Below, in pieces: positions 9,246 through 18,616 of a stretch of DNA of 64,000 nucleotides; within the stretch, counting starts at the first letter, position 1, and every line of letters begins with the position of its first letter. The notes under the pieces were generated by a model, which saw only the letters and a list, made by a program, of their open reading frames with translations, was not told where the DNA came from and made no database searches. Location of the stretch: contig NZ_FQYR01000003.1 of NCBI RefSeq assembly GCF_900141815.1, positions 1,046,294 through 1,110,293 on the forward strand, read 5' to 3'. Made by a program: the position numbers and the translations under genes. The stretch comes from Rubritalea squalenifaciens DSM 18772. Lineage in GTDB: Bacteria > Verrucomicrobiota > Verrucomicrobiia > Verrucomicrobiales > Akkermansiaceae.

Positions 9246-9275
9246 AAAAAAGAAGGGAGCAGTTAGCCCCCTCCT
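9246..9275 (-). terminator. Terminator for the 9308 sulfatase gene
   Basis: On the minus strand a ten-base stem with two G-U pairs (AGGAGGGGGC / GCTCCCTTCT) is followed by TTTTT. It lies about 30 bp downstream of the sulfatase stop. Confidence 0.6.
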
Positions 9276-9307
9276 GGTAAGTCATTAGTCGAGTATTTAG
9301 TGATCTC

Positions 9308-10846
9308 CTATTGCTTGCCACTCATCAGCTGATCCATGATGGCACTGAAGTCGAACGAGGCTGCTTTCTGCACTGGTGGATACTCTGAAAGCGATTTTAT
9401 GTGCTCGCCCAGCAAATGCTGGACGGGCTCATTGAGCCATTGCTTAGCCTGCACGATATCCGAGCGGTCAGTCACGCCATCAAAACTTTCGAACGGATCC
9501 ATGCGAAGGTTATACATGACCGGAAACTTCTGCTTCTTGTAGTTATCATAATAGTTCTCACTGGTCTCAAAATTAAGTTTCCACTGCTTGTAGCGTATCG
9601 CTTTGATGCTGGACTCATAGTAGTAGAGGTAATGGTCTCGTGCACTTTTGTCAGTCTTGCCCATCCAATAGTCTAAGTTGTTCACCCCATCGATAGGCTG
9701 CTTGTGCTCCTCAAGCACCTTCTTGGCAATATCTGGTTCTCCAGCAGCAGCAGCTAATGTGGTGTAGATGTCCATATGGGACTGGATCCCACTGAGTACC
9801 TTGCCTGCTGGGATCTTGCCGGGCCAGCGCACAATCATAGGGACTCGCACGCCTCCTTCATAGGTCGTCATCTTTTCACCTCTGAATGGTGTAGTACCAC
9901 CATGTAAACGAGCACTGTGCTCTGGTCCATTGTCCGTGGAATAGATCACGATGGTATTTTCAAGCGCTCCCATTTTTTCGAGTGTCGCTAGAAATTCACC
10001 GATCTGGCGGTCGTGCTCAATCAGACCACTTCCGTAAAAGTCATGTTCCGTAGTGTGTTCTGCTGCCAAGTAGCGGCTCTTATCACTCAAGCGCGTATAC
10101 ATATGCATGCGGCATGGATTGAACCACACAAAGTAAGGCTTATCAGCTTCCTGAGCTTTCTTGATAAAATTGACACTAGCATCTATAAATTCTTGGTCAG
10201 CTGTAGTCATGCGTTCACGAGACAACTGTCCAGTATCTTCGATCTTCTGTTTACCAACCTTTCCGAATCTTGGATCCACCGTCTCATCATCCACATCTGT
10301 CGCCCAGGTATGAAGAACGCCTCTGGTACCATATTTTTTGAAGTACTCTGGATCCTTGGGGTAATCCACCTGTTCGAACTCTTCTTGAGTATTCAGGTGG
10401 TAGAGATTGCCAAAGAATTCATCAAAACCGTGCATCGTAGGAAGATGCTCATTGCGGTCACCTAAGTGGTTCTTGCCAAATTGCCCAGTAGCATAGCCGA
10501 GACCTTTAAGAACCTCTGCTAGAGTATGCGACTGTGGTTTAAGACCAAGTTCTCCACCTGGGCGACCTACTGTCGTCATACCACTTCGAATAGGATATTG
10601 CCCTGTAATCAGTGCTGCACGCCCAGCAGTACATGATGGCTGTGCATAGTGGTCGGTGAACATGATTCCCTCACGCGCCAAGCGGTCAATATTCGGGGTT
10701 CTATAGCCCATGGTACCTAATCCATAGACACTCACGTTTTGCCAGCCCACATCATCGGGGAATAATATGAGAATGTTAGGCTTCTCAGCAGCATGAGACA
10801 CCAATGTCATTAAGCCACATAGGATGGAGGTTATTTTTAACTTCAT
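9308..10846 (-). CDS. Secreted sulfatase with CTAGR signature
   Basis: An exported sulfatase of 512 residues, with signal peptide [20 protein letters not shown]. Metal ligands are in ILFPDDVGW (Asp31-Asp32). The signature at Cys72 reads [15 protein letters not shown], so Ala replaces the usual Pro of C-x-P-x-R. This variant occurs in a recognised arylsulfatase subgroup and should still be converted to formylglycine. [18 protein letters not shown] and a C-terminal DPFESFDG region are present. It is not in an operon with the other sulfatase. Confidence 0.92.
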   Translation of the reverse strand: MKLKITSILCGLMTLVSHAAEKPNILILFPDDVGWQNVSVYGLGTMGYRTPNIDRLAREGIMFTDHYAQPSCTAGRAALITGQYPIRSGMTTVGRPGGELGLKPQSHTLAEVLKGLGYATGQFGKNHLGDRNEHLPTMHGFDEFFGNLYHLNTQEEFEQVDYPKDPEYFKKYGTRGVLHTWATDVDDETVDPRFGKVGKQKIEDTGQLSRERMTTADQEFIDASVNFIKKAQEADKPYFVWFNPCRMHMYTRLSDKSRYLAAEHTTEHDFYGSGLIEHDRQIGEFLATLEKMGALENTIVIYSTDNGPEHSARLHGGTTPFRGEKMTTYEGGVRVPMIVRWPGKIPAGKVLSGIQSHMDIYTTLAAAAGEPDIAKKVLEEHKQPIDGVNNLDYWMGKTDKSARDHYLYYYESSIKAIRYKQWKLNFETSENYYDNYKKQKFPVMYNLRMDPFESFDGVTDRSDIVQAKQWLNEPVQHLLGEHIKSLSEYPPVQKAASFDFSAIMDQLMSGKQ

Positions 10847-11181
10847 TTTTTCATTGGGATTTTGGTTTCAGTTCCTCAGAGAGTGAGGAAGACGACAAGT
10901 CGAATGCAAAGCTCAGCTATATTCCAGAAAATCAATCACACACGACACTCACTAACACACATAACTAACTTTATCTGTGCAGTCAACATCATCCGAAAGC
11001 CCACACAGAAAACCACCCACTTCGTAGCGACTTGGATCTAACTCTAAGTCTTTCTCCCCCCCTGAACCACATCTACGCCGTTCGCTCGGTGATGCGGAGT
11101 GCCTAGTGCTGAAAAAAACCGGAAATACTCATCTCGACTACAGCAGGATAGATCACACCAGTCTTAGACGTAAGCAAGGGT
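10847..11181. other. Intergenic region, promoters only
   Basis: This 335-base stretch lies between divergent genes (sulfatase on minus, hydrolase on plus). I see no coding potential, RNA gene or notable repeat; it presumably holds the two promoters. Confidence 0.5.
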
Positions 11182-12195
11182 GTGTCGTTTCTCCATTCTC
11201 TAAAAAAGAAAAAGCTATGGAAGCTGCTTGGGCTAAGCGCAGCTCTCATCTCATTCAGTTTAGCCCTGCTCGTCTGGTATCTAGCAGGTGAAGTCGTATG
11301 CCCGAAACGGAGAGTGATCCAGGATTACCATCACGTGTACTTGGAGCACCGCGAGCAACACTCAATCACGATCACTCAAACTACTGTGCTGGACGGAGAG
11401 GCTCCTGTGCTCATCGTAGAACCAAAGAAGTATGAAACCACTCTCTCGAAGCGTGCAAGCATCCTCCGGAATCAACTTCAGGAAATGGATGTCGCTCTGC
11501 CATACTTCGGACGGACCAAAGCCAATCTCGTGCTGCTACACGGTCGCAAAGGCCGCAAGGAAGACATGCTCCCCATTGCTGAGAGATTCTGCGCCGTAGG
11601 TTTCCGCTGTATTCTGCCAGACATGCCAGCTCACGGTGAGTCTCCGAGGAAGTTCACCAATTATGGCACCACAGATTTCGAGCGAGACTTCCCCTCGGCC
11701 GTCCTGCGCGAAGTATGCGTGCAACAGGGATACCCAGAAGATCTCCCCGCCGCTCTCTGGGGCATGTCCATGGGCGGCTCTTATGCCATCCACAATACAT
11801 CTCATGACAACGCCCCTTGGAAATGCCTGATCATCGTCTGCTCCTTCGATTCACTGGACAGAGTCATCCTCGATAACTCCCAGGACTACACAGGCCCTTT
11901 CGCATCTCCTCTATCCGCTTTGGTCAATAGGTGCTGTCAATGGAGGGCTGGATTAAACCCAGCCAGTGTCCGTCCAGTGGATTTCGCAGCAAACATTCAC
12001 ATTCCCACCCTCGTACTCCACGGCACCGCCGACAAGATGGTCGCTTATGATCGTGGCAAGTCTCTCCACGCAGCCCTTGGATCAGAGAACAAACAGTGGA
12101 TCGACGTCACCGACGCCGACCACCAAAATATCCTCATCACTCCTCAGCCTATTTATGCACCAATGGCCAAATTCTTGTTAGAAAATACCTTATGA
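11182..12195 (+). CDS. Membrane-anchored alpha/beta hydrolase
   Basis: The protein has 337 residues from a GTG start. A lysine-rich N-terminus is followed by one membrane helix (about 13-35), so the catalytic domain is probably extracytoplasmic. Catalytic features are the oxyanion-side LVLLHGRKGRKEDM, the nucleophile elbow ALWGMSMGGSY, the acid in LVLHGTADKMV and the base in DADHQNIL. The substrate is unknown; it could be an esterase or peptidase-like enzyme. Its stop lies 2 bp from the stop of the convergent metallophosphoesterase gene. Confidence 0.85.
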   Translation: MSFLHSLKKKKLWKLLGLSAALISFSLALLVWYLAGEVVCPKRRVIQDYHHVYLEHREQHSITITQTTVLDGEAPVLIVEPKKYETTLSKRASILRNQLQEMDVALPYFGRTKANLVLLHGRKGRKEDMLPIAERFCAVGFRCILPDMPAHGESPRKFTNYGTTDFERDFPSAVLREVCVQQGYPEDLPAALWGMSMGGSYAIHNTSHDNAPWKCLIIVCSFDSLDRVILDNSQDYTGPFASPLSALVNRCCQWRAGLNPASVRPVDFAANIHIPTLVLHGTADKMVAYDRGKSLHAALGSENKQWIDVTDADHQNILITPQPIYAPMAKFLLENTL

Positions 12196-12197
12196 GC

Positions 12198-13334
12198 TCA
12201 GACACTCACCACAAAGTCGTGGTCATCTCCAGTGTTCCACATGTCTTTACCAAGCTTCTGCCTCAGTGGAGAGAAGGTGCGGACACTAAGTTCTTTTCCG
12301 TTCGGCTCGAAGGTTAGGATTCTAAGCCAGCCATCACCGCCATTTCCCCTTTCGTCGCTGCCTCCCCCCAAGCCTTGAGCATTGAATACCATCTGATGCA
12401 CTTTATGACCTCCGTCTGCAGCATCTTTCCGGTAGCCCACATGACGCCCCATGATATGGCCATTCAGCACCAACTTAAGTTGCGGAGACACCTTGACCAA
12501 TTTCTCCCAGAGTTCGGTACCGTCATTGGTCGTCTGTCCGTTTTTCCCCGTTGGGTAGGTGTGCGGATTTCCAGATTGGTGGCCTTTCGTGCCATCACGT
12601 AGATTATCTCCATTTAAGTAAGCATGCGTGAGAAGGATCCCAAAATGATCCTGGTACTCCTGCTTGGCTAGGACACTTTTCGCCCACTCCACCACCTCAT
12701 CTCGCGCACCCCACTCCAAGGACAGCACTAGCATCTTCCTCCCATCGGGAGCATCAAAGGTATACAGAGCATTCTCCAGTGTCACCGCACCAAAGCTATT
12801 GGGAAATCCTTCACGCCAGATTCCCCCACCTTTGCCATCGCACACCAAGGGATTATCAGTCAGGCCGAAGTGATTGTTGAACTGCGTCTCGCGCGTCTCC
12901 GCGTTGCGTATCCCATAGTCGTGGTTTCCTGTAGTAAGAATTGTCGGCACGTGTCCATACAGAGTCGACATACTCCTCTGGGCAGACCGCCACTGGGATG
13001 CGGAGTTCTGCTCGCCCCAGCCACGCCCACCTCCCTCTTTGATATCATTCTGCTCCACAAAATCTCCCTCATGCAACACCGCCTTGATATTCCAAGCCCC
13101 AATGTGATCCCTGATCCACTCCGTCATCAAATCGAAGTGCTGCTGATTCTTGGCAAACTTCGCGTAGTTCTGAGTATCTGGAAGAACCACCATACTCCAG
13201 CCCTTGCCCTCAATTCCTCTATCCGGATCCAACACGGAAGGTTTTTTCAATCCCTTGATTCCAGCAAAGCCCTCGACTTGACTGGCAAACAAACTTCCTA
13301 CGATTCCCTTGGTAAAATGTCGGCGTGTGAGCAT
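12198..13334 (-). CDS. Tat-exported calcineurin-like metallophosphoesterase
   Basis: The protein has 378 residues from ATG 13334, chosen because MLTRRHFTKGIVGSLFAS is a twin-arginine signal; an in-frame ATG at 13373 adds 13 unlikely residues. The dinuclear metal site is read from LPDTQNY, LHEGDFVEQND, TTGNHDYG, LLTHAYLNGD and LNGHIMGRHVG, the five metallophosphoesterase blocks. It should be a periplasmic phosphoesterase or phosphodiesterase; the substrate cannot be told. It converges on the alpha/beta hydrolase with only 2 bp between stops. Confidence 0.88.
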   Translation of the reverse strand: MLTRRHFTKGIVGSLFASQVEGFAGIKGLKKPSVLDPDRGIEGKGWSMVVLPDTQNYAKFAKNQQHFDLMTEWIRDHIGAWNIKAVLHEGDFVEQNDIKEGGGRGWGEQNSASQWRSAQRSMSTLYGHVPTILTTGNHDYGIRNAETRETQFNNHFGLTDNPLVCDGKGGGIWREGFPNSFGAVTLENALYTFDAPDGRKMLVLSLEWGARDEVVEWAKSVLAKQEYQDHFGILLTHAYLNGDNLRDGTKGHQSGNPHTYPTGKNGQTTNDGTELWEKLVKVSPQLKLVLNGHIMGRHVGYRKDAADGGHKVHQMVFNAQGLGGGSDERGNGGDGWLRILTFEPNGKELSVRTFSPLRQKLGKDMWNTGDDHDFVVSV

Positions 13335-13477
13335 ATTAAGTGTTCTACAGGAAAGAATAGCATAGTCTATCATAAGCCAGACCTCGAATGGATTCTGCCA
13401 GGACCTTTTCGACTCTGAAAGGGACTGGTCATCCCATCCATTTCAGCCTAACATAGTCTCCAGACTATTCCGCCCGT

Positions 13478-14059
13478 GTGAACGCCGCCAACGCCATAAC
13501 GCTACTCCGCCTCATCCTGATTCCTATTTTTGGGATGTTTGCAGTCATGTATGGACGATCCATCGTAGCAGGCGCTCCCGAAGAGATGTATCGATACGCG
13601 GCCCTCATCAGCTTTACCGTAGCCGCTCTCAGTGACGGCATCGATGGCTATATTGCCCGCAAGTATCATATGGAATCCCGGCTGGGATCCATCCTGGACC
13701 CCTTGGCCGACAAACTTCTTATGCTCACGGGCTTAGTGACCCTATCTATCGTCCCTTGGGGGGAGAATGACTGGATATTGCCCTTTTGGTACATCTACAT
13801 GGTGCTCGCGAGGGACGTATCTATAGGAATTGGCTGCGCTATGATTATTTCATTGGGTCAGAAACTTGAGGTTCATCCACACTGGACGGGAAAGGCCACG
13901 ACTGTGGCTCAATTATTTACAATCGGCTGGCTTATGCTAAAAGTTATTCCCTTTTCGCCAATTTACCCTACACTGCTGGCAGCTATTCTCACACTATGGT
14001 CCTCATGGGCCTATGTGCTCAATGCAATCAGGCAGCTAAACCCAAAACCAGCAGCCTAA
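13478..14059 (+). CDS. pgsA: CDP-alcohol phosphatidyltransferase (PgsA-like)
   Basis: An inner-membrane enzyme of 193 residues with several helices, probably CDP-diacylglycerol-glycerol-3-phosphate phosphatidyltransferase (phosphatidylglycerol synthesis). The complete CAP signature is present: DGIDGYIAR, eight residues, then G-SIL-D-PLA-D. The N-terminal NAANAITLLRLILIPIF is the usual PgsA opening. It starts at a GTG. Phosphatidylserine synthase is a less likely alternative because of the overall PgsA length and opening. Confidence 0.88.
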   Translation: MNAANAITLLRLILIPIFGMFAVMYGRSIVAGAPEEMYRYAALISFTVAALSDGIDGYIARKYHMESRLGSILDPLADKLLMLTGLVTLSIVPWGENDWILPFWYIYMVLARDVSIGIGCAMIISLGQKLEVHPHWTGKATTVAQLFTIGWLMLKVIPFSPIYPTLLAAILTLWSSWAYVLNAIRQLNPKPAA

Positions 14060-14081
14060 AAAACAACCTGAACCGAATCCT

Positions 14082-14627
14082 ATGAAACTACTCTCAGTAA
14101 TACTACTCACAGCCTTGACTACTCCCATGGTCGGCTATGCCGAAGAGCCAGTATTCACCACCCAGGATCTATACAACCACCTGGGTATTAGAGGATTCAA
14201 ATGGAATCACGATGTCGACAGCCCCTTCAACAAGGCTACTGTCAACCTCATCCAATACACTCGCAACGAGTACGGCAATTTTGAGAAAACACTCATTTCC
14301 AGTCAGACTATCACAAATTCGGCTTTCTGGGGCGCAGGCTCTCACTCAGTCACCGCCATGTTTGATAAATCCAAATGCAGCCTCTCCTTCCTCACTCTCA
14401 ACATGTCCTGCGCCGAGTCCGAAGACATGATCTGGGCCGATGAAGAAGTCAGCTACTGCGAGGAATATCCTATGTATCTCGACGGCGAATACATTTTCAT
14501 GATCAAGTGGAGAGACAACAGCGTCTCTACCAACAAAGACGACATGAATTCCTATCTTTGTATGACGATCGATACCTCTCTTGTCAGCGCTCCCAGCCAG
14601 CTGACTCAGCCTGCAGAGTTCCACTAA
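14082..14627 (+). CDS. Secreted protein of unknown function
   Basis: A 181-residue protein with a Sec signal peptide (MKLLSVILLTALTTPMVGYA-EE). The mature part is acidic and beta-rich, with four cysteines (in KCSL, MSCA, SYCEEY and YLCM). I recognise no family. It starts 22 bp after the pgsA-like gene, so the two may be cotranscribed. Confidence 0.7.
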   Translation: MKLLSVILLTALTTPMVGYAEEPVFTTQDLYNHLGIRGFKWNHDVDSPFNKATVNLIQYTRNEYGNFEKTLISSQTITNSAFWGAGSHSVTAMFDKSKCSLSFLTLNMSCAESEDMIWADEEVSYCEEYPMYLDGEYIFMIKWRDNSVSTNKDDMNSYLCMTIDTSLVSAPSQLTQPAEFH

Positions 14628-14760
14628 ATCTCCTTGTACCCCTTTACCGCGGCATCCTGCCGGGCACTCGTGCAATGGCTACCCCATTGTGGAATTGCTG
14701 TTGCATCCCCCTTGATGGTGAGGTAGTGCGGGGGAAACGATCAACTTTCTAAACACCAGC

Positions 14761-16179
14761 ATGCCAACCATCGCCATCGTAGGGCGCCCCAACGTAGGAA
14801 AATCCGCCCTCTTCAATAGACTAGCTCAGCGTCGCATCGCGATCGTTCACGATCAGCCTGGTGTTACCCGTGACCGTATTGCCGCACCGTGTGTGGCCAC
14901 AGAACACCCGTGTACCATCATTGATACCGGTGGTATTGGTGCCACACTGGATGACGGTTTTGCAGACCAAGTCACCATCGAGGCGGACATCGCCATGGAA
15001 ACTGCGGACGCGATCCTCTTTGTAGTCGACGCCCGTGACGGCCTCACCCCGATCGATGAAGCCCTGGCACAGAAACTTCGCCGTGCGAAACCTCCCGTTC
15101 ACCTGGTCCTCAACAAGGCTGACCACACCGAGCAAGAGCTCATGGTTGGCGACTTCGCTAAACTCGGATTTGGTGCCGGGCTTCCTGTCTCCGCCGCACA
15201 CGGCCGCGGTATCAGTGAACTGACCGAACTTATCGACTCAATCGTGGGCCCACTCCTTGAGCGCGAAGCCGAAGAGAAAAAAGAAGCTGAGGAGATTATC
15301 ACCCGTGATGGCCTCAAGATTGCGATCGTTGGAAAACCAAACGCTGGAAAATCCTCTCTGATCAATGCCATTCTCAAGGATGAGCGCACCATCGTCTCCG
15401 AGATCGCTGGCACCACACGTGATGCCATTGATATCCCCTATGAATATGCTGGCGAGCGCCACACCCTGATTGACACCGCAGGTCTACGCCCCCGCCAGAA
15501 AATGGACACCTCAGTGGAAGTCTTCTCAGCTCAGCGTACGGAAAAATCCATCCGCCGTGCTGATATCTGCCTTCTCGTAGTCGACCTCGCAGCTGGTATC
15601 TCCGCTATGGACCGCAAGATCGCCCAGCTCATCAAAGAGGAGCGCAAGCCCTGCCTCATCATTCTGAACAAGTGGGATTTGTACCACCCTGGCGGCAACC
15701 GTAAAGACAGACTCGAAGAAGCAGAGGAGCAGATTCGCACCGATCTATTCTTCCTCGCCTACGCTCCCTTTGCAGCTGTCTCCGCCAAAGAAGGTCAGCA
15801 CATTTCCCAGATTTTCAGCCAGATTTCTAAAATCCGTGAGGCTGCACGCAACCCGGTCACCACAGGAAGACTGAACAAGCTGCTGCAGGACGCCTTCACC
15901 ATCAAACCTCCCGGTCAGCATAAAAAATACAAAAAACGTGTGAAACTTCTCTACGCAACTGCCGTAGTGAATGACAAATACACGGCAATTCCGGTCCCAC
16001 AGTTTATCCTCTTCGTGAACGATAAGCGACTGATGCACGAGCATTACGAGCAGTATCTCGCGAATAGAATCAGAGAAAAACATCACATTCCGGGAATTCC
16101 TGTGGTATTTTCCATACGTTCCAGAAACAAATCCAAAACTGGCTCACGAACCCTTGGCGATTTGACCGAGGAACAATAA
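14761..16179 (+). CDS. der: Ribosome biogenesis GTPase Der (EngA)
   Basis: A tandem GTPase of 472 residues needed for late 50S assembly. Both G domains are intact: GRPNVGKSALFNRL, DTGG and NKAD in the first; GKPNAGKSSLINAI, DTAGL and NKWD in the second. The C-terminal KH-like domain ends with FILFVNDKRLMHEHYEQYLANRIRE. The length and order fit the family exactly. A terminator follows. Confidence 0.97.
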   Translation: MPTIAIVGRPNVGKSALFNRLAQRRIAIVHDQPGVTRDRIAAPCVATEHPCTIIDTGGIGATLDDGFADQVTIEADIAMETADAILFVVDARDGLTPIDEALAQKLRRAKPPVHLVLNKADHTEQELMVGDFAKLGFGAGLPVSAAHGRGISELTELIDSIVGPLLEREAEEKKEAEEIITRDGLKIAIVGKPNAGKSSLINAILKDERTIVSEIAGTTRDAIDIPYEYAGERHTLIDTAGLRPRQKMDTSVEVFSAQRTEKSIRRADICLLVVDLAAGISAMDRKIAQLIKEERKPCLIILNKWDLYHPGGNRKDRLEEAEEQIRTDLFFLAYAPFAAVSAKEGQHISQIFSQISKIREAARNPVTTGRLNKLLQDAFTIKPPGQHKKYKKRVKLLYATAVVNDKYTAIPVPQFILFVNDKRLMHEHYEQYLANRIREKHHIPGIPVVFSIRSRNKSKTGSRTLGDLTEEQ

Positions 16180-16201
16180 CCACTCCATCTGAGAATTTAG
16201 C

Positions 16202-16237
16202 AGGCTCAAATCCGTTCAGGATTTGGGCCTATTTTAT
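16202..16237 (+). terminator. Terminator after der
   Basis: Stem AGGCTCAAATCC with GGATTTGGGCCT (near-complete pairing) around GTTCA, followed by ATTTTATT. Confidence 0.7.
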
Positions 16238-16299
16238 TACTTTATGAAGTTATGTCCTGTAGCTCTAATTTTTTCTGCCGGTGTTTCGTTAGAAATGAG

Positions 16300-17004
16300 A
16301 TGAACTCACGCATACTTCGCTCTCTAATATCTATCCTGTCCTGCTTTTGCCTCGTTACAGCCTCTACGCTCACTGCAGCCCCTCACACGCTCTCTGAATG
16401 GAGTTTTGGCGAAGTAGTTCATGGGGAAACATTCACCAAAGAAAGCCTCAAAGGTAAAGTAGTCGTAGTCGATTACTGGGGTACACATTGCCCGCCGTGC
16501 CTGGCCTTGATTCCTCACTTGGTCAAACTGGATGACAAATACCGGGACAAGGGTCTTAAGATCATTGCTCCTGAATCCCAAGGTTCGAGCAAAGACGCCA
16601 TCACTAGATTGATGAAGAAGCATCAGGCCCAGTACACAGTTACGGCAGGATGCAGTGGACCACTCCAGCTGAGGGGTCTTCCTCACGCTGTCGTATTTAA
16701 CGCCCAGGGACAAATCGTTTTTAGCGGCCATCCTGCCGATTCAGCTTTTGATCGATCAATTAAAAACGCGCTCAAAGAGAGTCGCTCAGCGAATTATTCT
16801 AGGGACGCCATCTCCTCAAACCAGCCACTGATCGGCCATCGTACTTGGACCAACCAAGATGGCCAGAAGATCAAAGCTACTTTACTTGCAGTTGAAAATG
16901 GTAAAGCCAAATTCCGCCTCACCAATGGTAGTGTCACTCTCTATGACATTACTAAGCTCAGCCTGTTTGATAAAGAATTAATCCAAGACGCTTTAAAGGA
17001 TTAA
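16300..17004 (+). CDS. TlpA-like thioredoxin with C-terminal SHD1-like domain
   Basis: An exported protein of 234 residues from ATG 16300 (an in-frame ATG at 16252 adds 16 residues). The signal peptide runs to about ASTLTAA. The thioredoxin-fold domain carries CPPC at 64-67 in DYWGTHCPPCLALIP and the cis-Pro region RGLPHAVVF. The last 55 or so residues (RTWTNQDGQKIKATLL, LYDITKLSLFDKELI) look like the small SHD1-type domain found appended to many verrucomicrobial and planctomycetal secreted proteins. It is probably a periplasmic disulfide reductase. Confidence 0.82.
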   Translation: MNSRILRSLISILSCFCLVTASTLTAAPHTLSEWSFGEVVHGETFTKESLKGKVVVVDYWGTHCPPCLALIPHLVKLDDKYRDKGLKIIAPESQGSSKDAITRLMKKHQAQYTVTAGCSGPLQLRGLPHAVVFNAQGQIVFSGHPADSAFDRSIKNALKESRSANYSRDAISSNQPLIGHRTWTNQDGQKIKATLLAVENGKAKFRLTNGSVTLYDITKLSLFDKELIQDALKD

Positions 17005-17044
17005 GCACACAAATCCCCCAATTCCTAAATCGCATTCTCTGACC

Positions 17045-17074
17045 AAGAGCTGGCTGTAAAGCCAGCTCTTCTTG
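17045..17074 (+). terminator. Terminator-like hairpin
   Basis: Perfect eleven-base stem AAGAGCTGGCT / AGCCAGCTCTT with a GTAA loop, then CTTCTTG. The T-run is weak. It separates the thioredoxin gene from the ABC ATPase gene. Confidence 0.6.
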
Positions 17075-17209
17075 CCGCACTCCCACCCCAGATCAACAAA
17101 AGTGCGCATTTTTAGAAAAGAAGCATGGCAAAATGATCTACCATTCCTATCCTCTTGCTGGAAGCCATGGCGATAGCTTCACCGATTCACTACATACAAG
17201 AACCCAACC

Positions 17210-18205
17210 ATGCTCAAAGTCAGTAATCTTTCCACACGATTTCATACCAGAAACGGCATCGTTCATGCCGTCGAGGACGTATCCTTCTCCGTCGAAAAAG
17301 GTCAGACTCTCGGTATTGTTGGTGAATCCGGATCAGGCAAGTCAGTGACCTGCTATTCCCTGCTCGGACTGATACCTCAGCCTCCCGGAAAAATTCACTC
17401 TGGTTCGGCTATTTTCGATGGCAAGACTGACCTCCTGAAAGCCTCCGAAAAAGAACTTCGTAAGATCCGAGGCAAGAGAATCTCCATGATTTTCCAGGAT
17501 CCTATGACCTCGCTCAATCCTTTCCTGAAGATTTCCACCCAGCTCACCGAGCCGTTGGAAATTCACGAGGGCATCAAAGGGAAAGCAGCCCTCCACCGTG
17601 CGATCGATGCACTCGCAGAGGTCGGCATCCCTGATCCGGAGAAACGCATCCAGTCCTACCCACACGAATTCTCAGGCGGCATGCGTCAGCGCGTGATGAT
17701 CGCCATGGCCCTCATTACTCGCCCAGAGCTGTTGATCTGTGATGAACCGACTACCGCTCTGGATGTAACCGTTCAGAAACAAGTACTGGACCTCATCAAG
17801 GAACGCCAGCGTGAGCTAGGTACAGCCGTCATCATGATTACCCACGATTTGGGCGTCGTTTACCAAGTCTGTGACCACGTTAATGTGATGTACGCTGGTC
17901 GCCTCGTCGAGAGTGCCAGCGCCGCCACTTTGTTCTCCAACCCGATGCACGCCTATACACGTGCCCTTCTCAAATCGATTCCCGCCACGCACTCTAAAGG
18001 AGAGACTCTCTACACCATTCCCGGCTTACCACCATCACTGACCAACCCGCCAAAGGGATGCGCCTTTCAGGCCCGCAACACCCTGGGTGACGCATCACTC
18101 TGTGTCACGGATCACCACCCGGCTCTCGTGGAAAAAGCTCCGGGCCATCTCGTCCAGGATTGCCCTGGTTGTTTGGCCAAGGGCTCTCCCGCTCTCGCGG
18201 AATAA
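17210..18205 (+). CDS. Oligopeptide/dipeptide-type ABC transporter ATP-binding protein (OppD-like)
   Basis: The ATPase has 331 residues: Walker A GESGSGKS (38-45), Q-loop [11 protein letters not shown], signature FSGGMRQR, Walker [13 protein letters not shown] and switch His in MITHDLGVV. The C-terminal extension with [22 protein letters not shown] and three to four cysteines is the Opp/Dpp-type tail. The partner permeases, the binding protein and an OppF-type ATPase are absent here, so its partners are encoded elsewhere. A DUF1992 gene follows after 6 bp. Confidence 0.9.
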   Translation: MLKVSNLSTRFHTRNGIVHAVEDVSFSVEKGQTLGIVGESGSGKSVTCYSLLGLIPQPPGKIHSGSAIFDGKTDLLKASEKELRKIRGKRISMIFQDPMTSLNPFLKISTQLTEPLEIHEGIKGKAALHRAIDALAEVGIPDPEKRIQSYPHEFSGGMRQRVMIAMALITRPELLICDEPTTALDVTVQKQVLDLIKERQRELGTAVIMITHDLGVVYQVCDHVNVMYAGRLVESASAATLFSNPMHAYTRALLKSIPATHSKGETLYTIPGLPPSLTNPPKGCAFQARNTLGDASLCVTDHHPALVEKAPGHLVQDCPGCLAKGSPALAE

Positions 18206-18211
18206 GCTCGT

Positions 18212-18547
18212 ATGAATCTGGAGCAAATAGCCGAAGAGAAAATCGAAGAGGCCATTGCGAATGGTCTCTTTGACAATTTGGCTGGTAGAGGCAAAGCCTT
18301 AGATCTCGACGACTACTTTGCCACTCCAGAGCACCTCCGCTCCACCCACGCCATGCTGAAGACCCATGGCTATGTCCCCCCTGAAGTTGAGCTGATGAAA
18401 GAAATCCATGAGCTTGAGCAGGAACTTTGCTCCGCCGATGAACCCCGCTCAAAAGTCATTGAGCGACAGCTCATGCATAAGCGCACGGATTTAGCGATGG
18501 CGATGGACCGCATTCGCCACCAGATGAGGCACAGCGCCTCACCATGA
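18212..18547 (+). CDS. DUF1992 (DnaJ-homologue C28-type) protein
   Basis: A 111-residue protein matching the conserved domain DUF1992: EQIAEEKIEEAIANGLFDNLAGRGKAL at the start and LKTHGYVPPEVELMKEI in the middle. There is no J domain. The function is not established in bacteria. The 6-bp gap suggests cotranscription with the upstream ABC ATPase gene. Confidence 0.88.
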   Translation: MNLEQIAEEKIEEAIANGLFDNLAGRGKALDLDDYFATPEHLRSTHAMLKTHGYVPPEVELMKEIHELEQELCSADEPRSKVIERQLMHKRTDLAMAMDRIRHQMRHSASP

Positions 18548-18616
18548 CATCTTCCCCGCTATCTGATAACAAATCACTTCCCCGTTCGTATTAGGACGTG
18601 ATACTATCAGATCATC

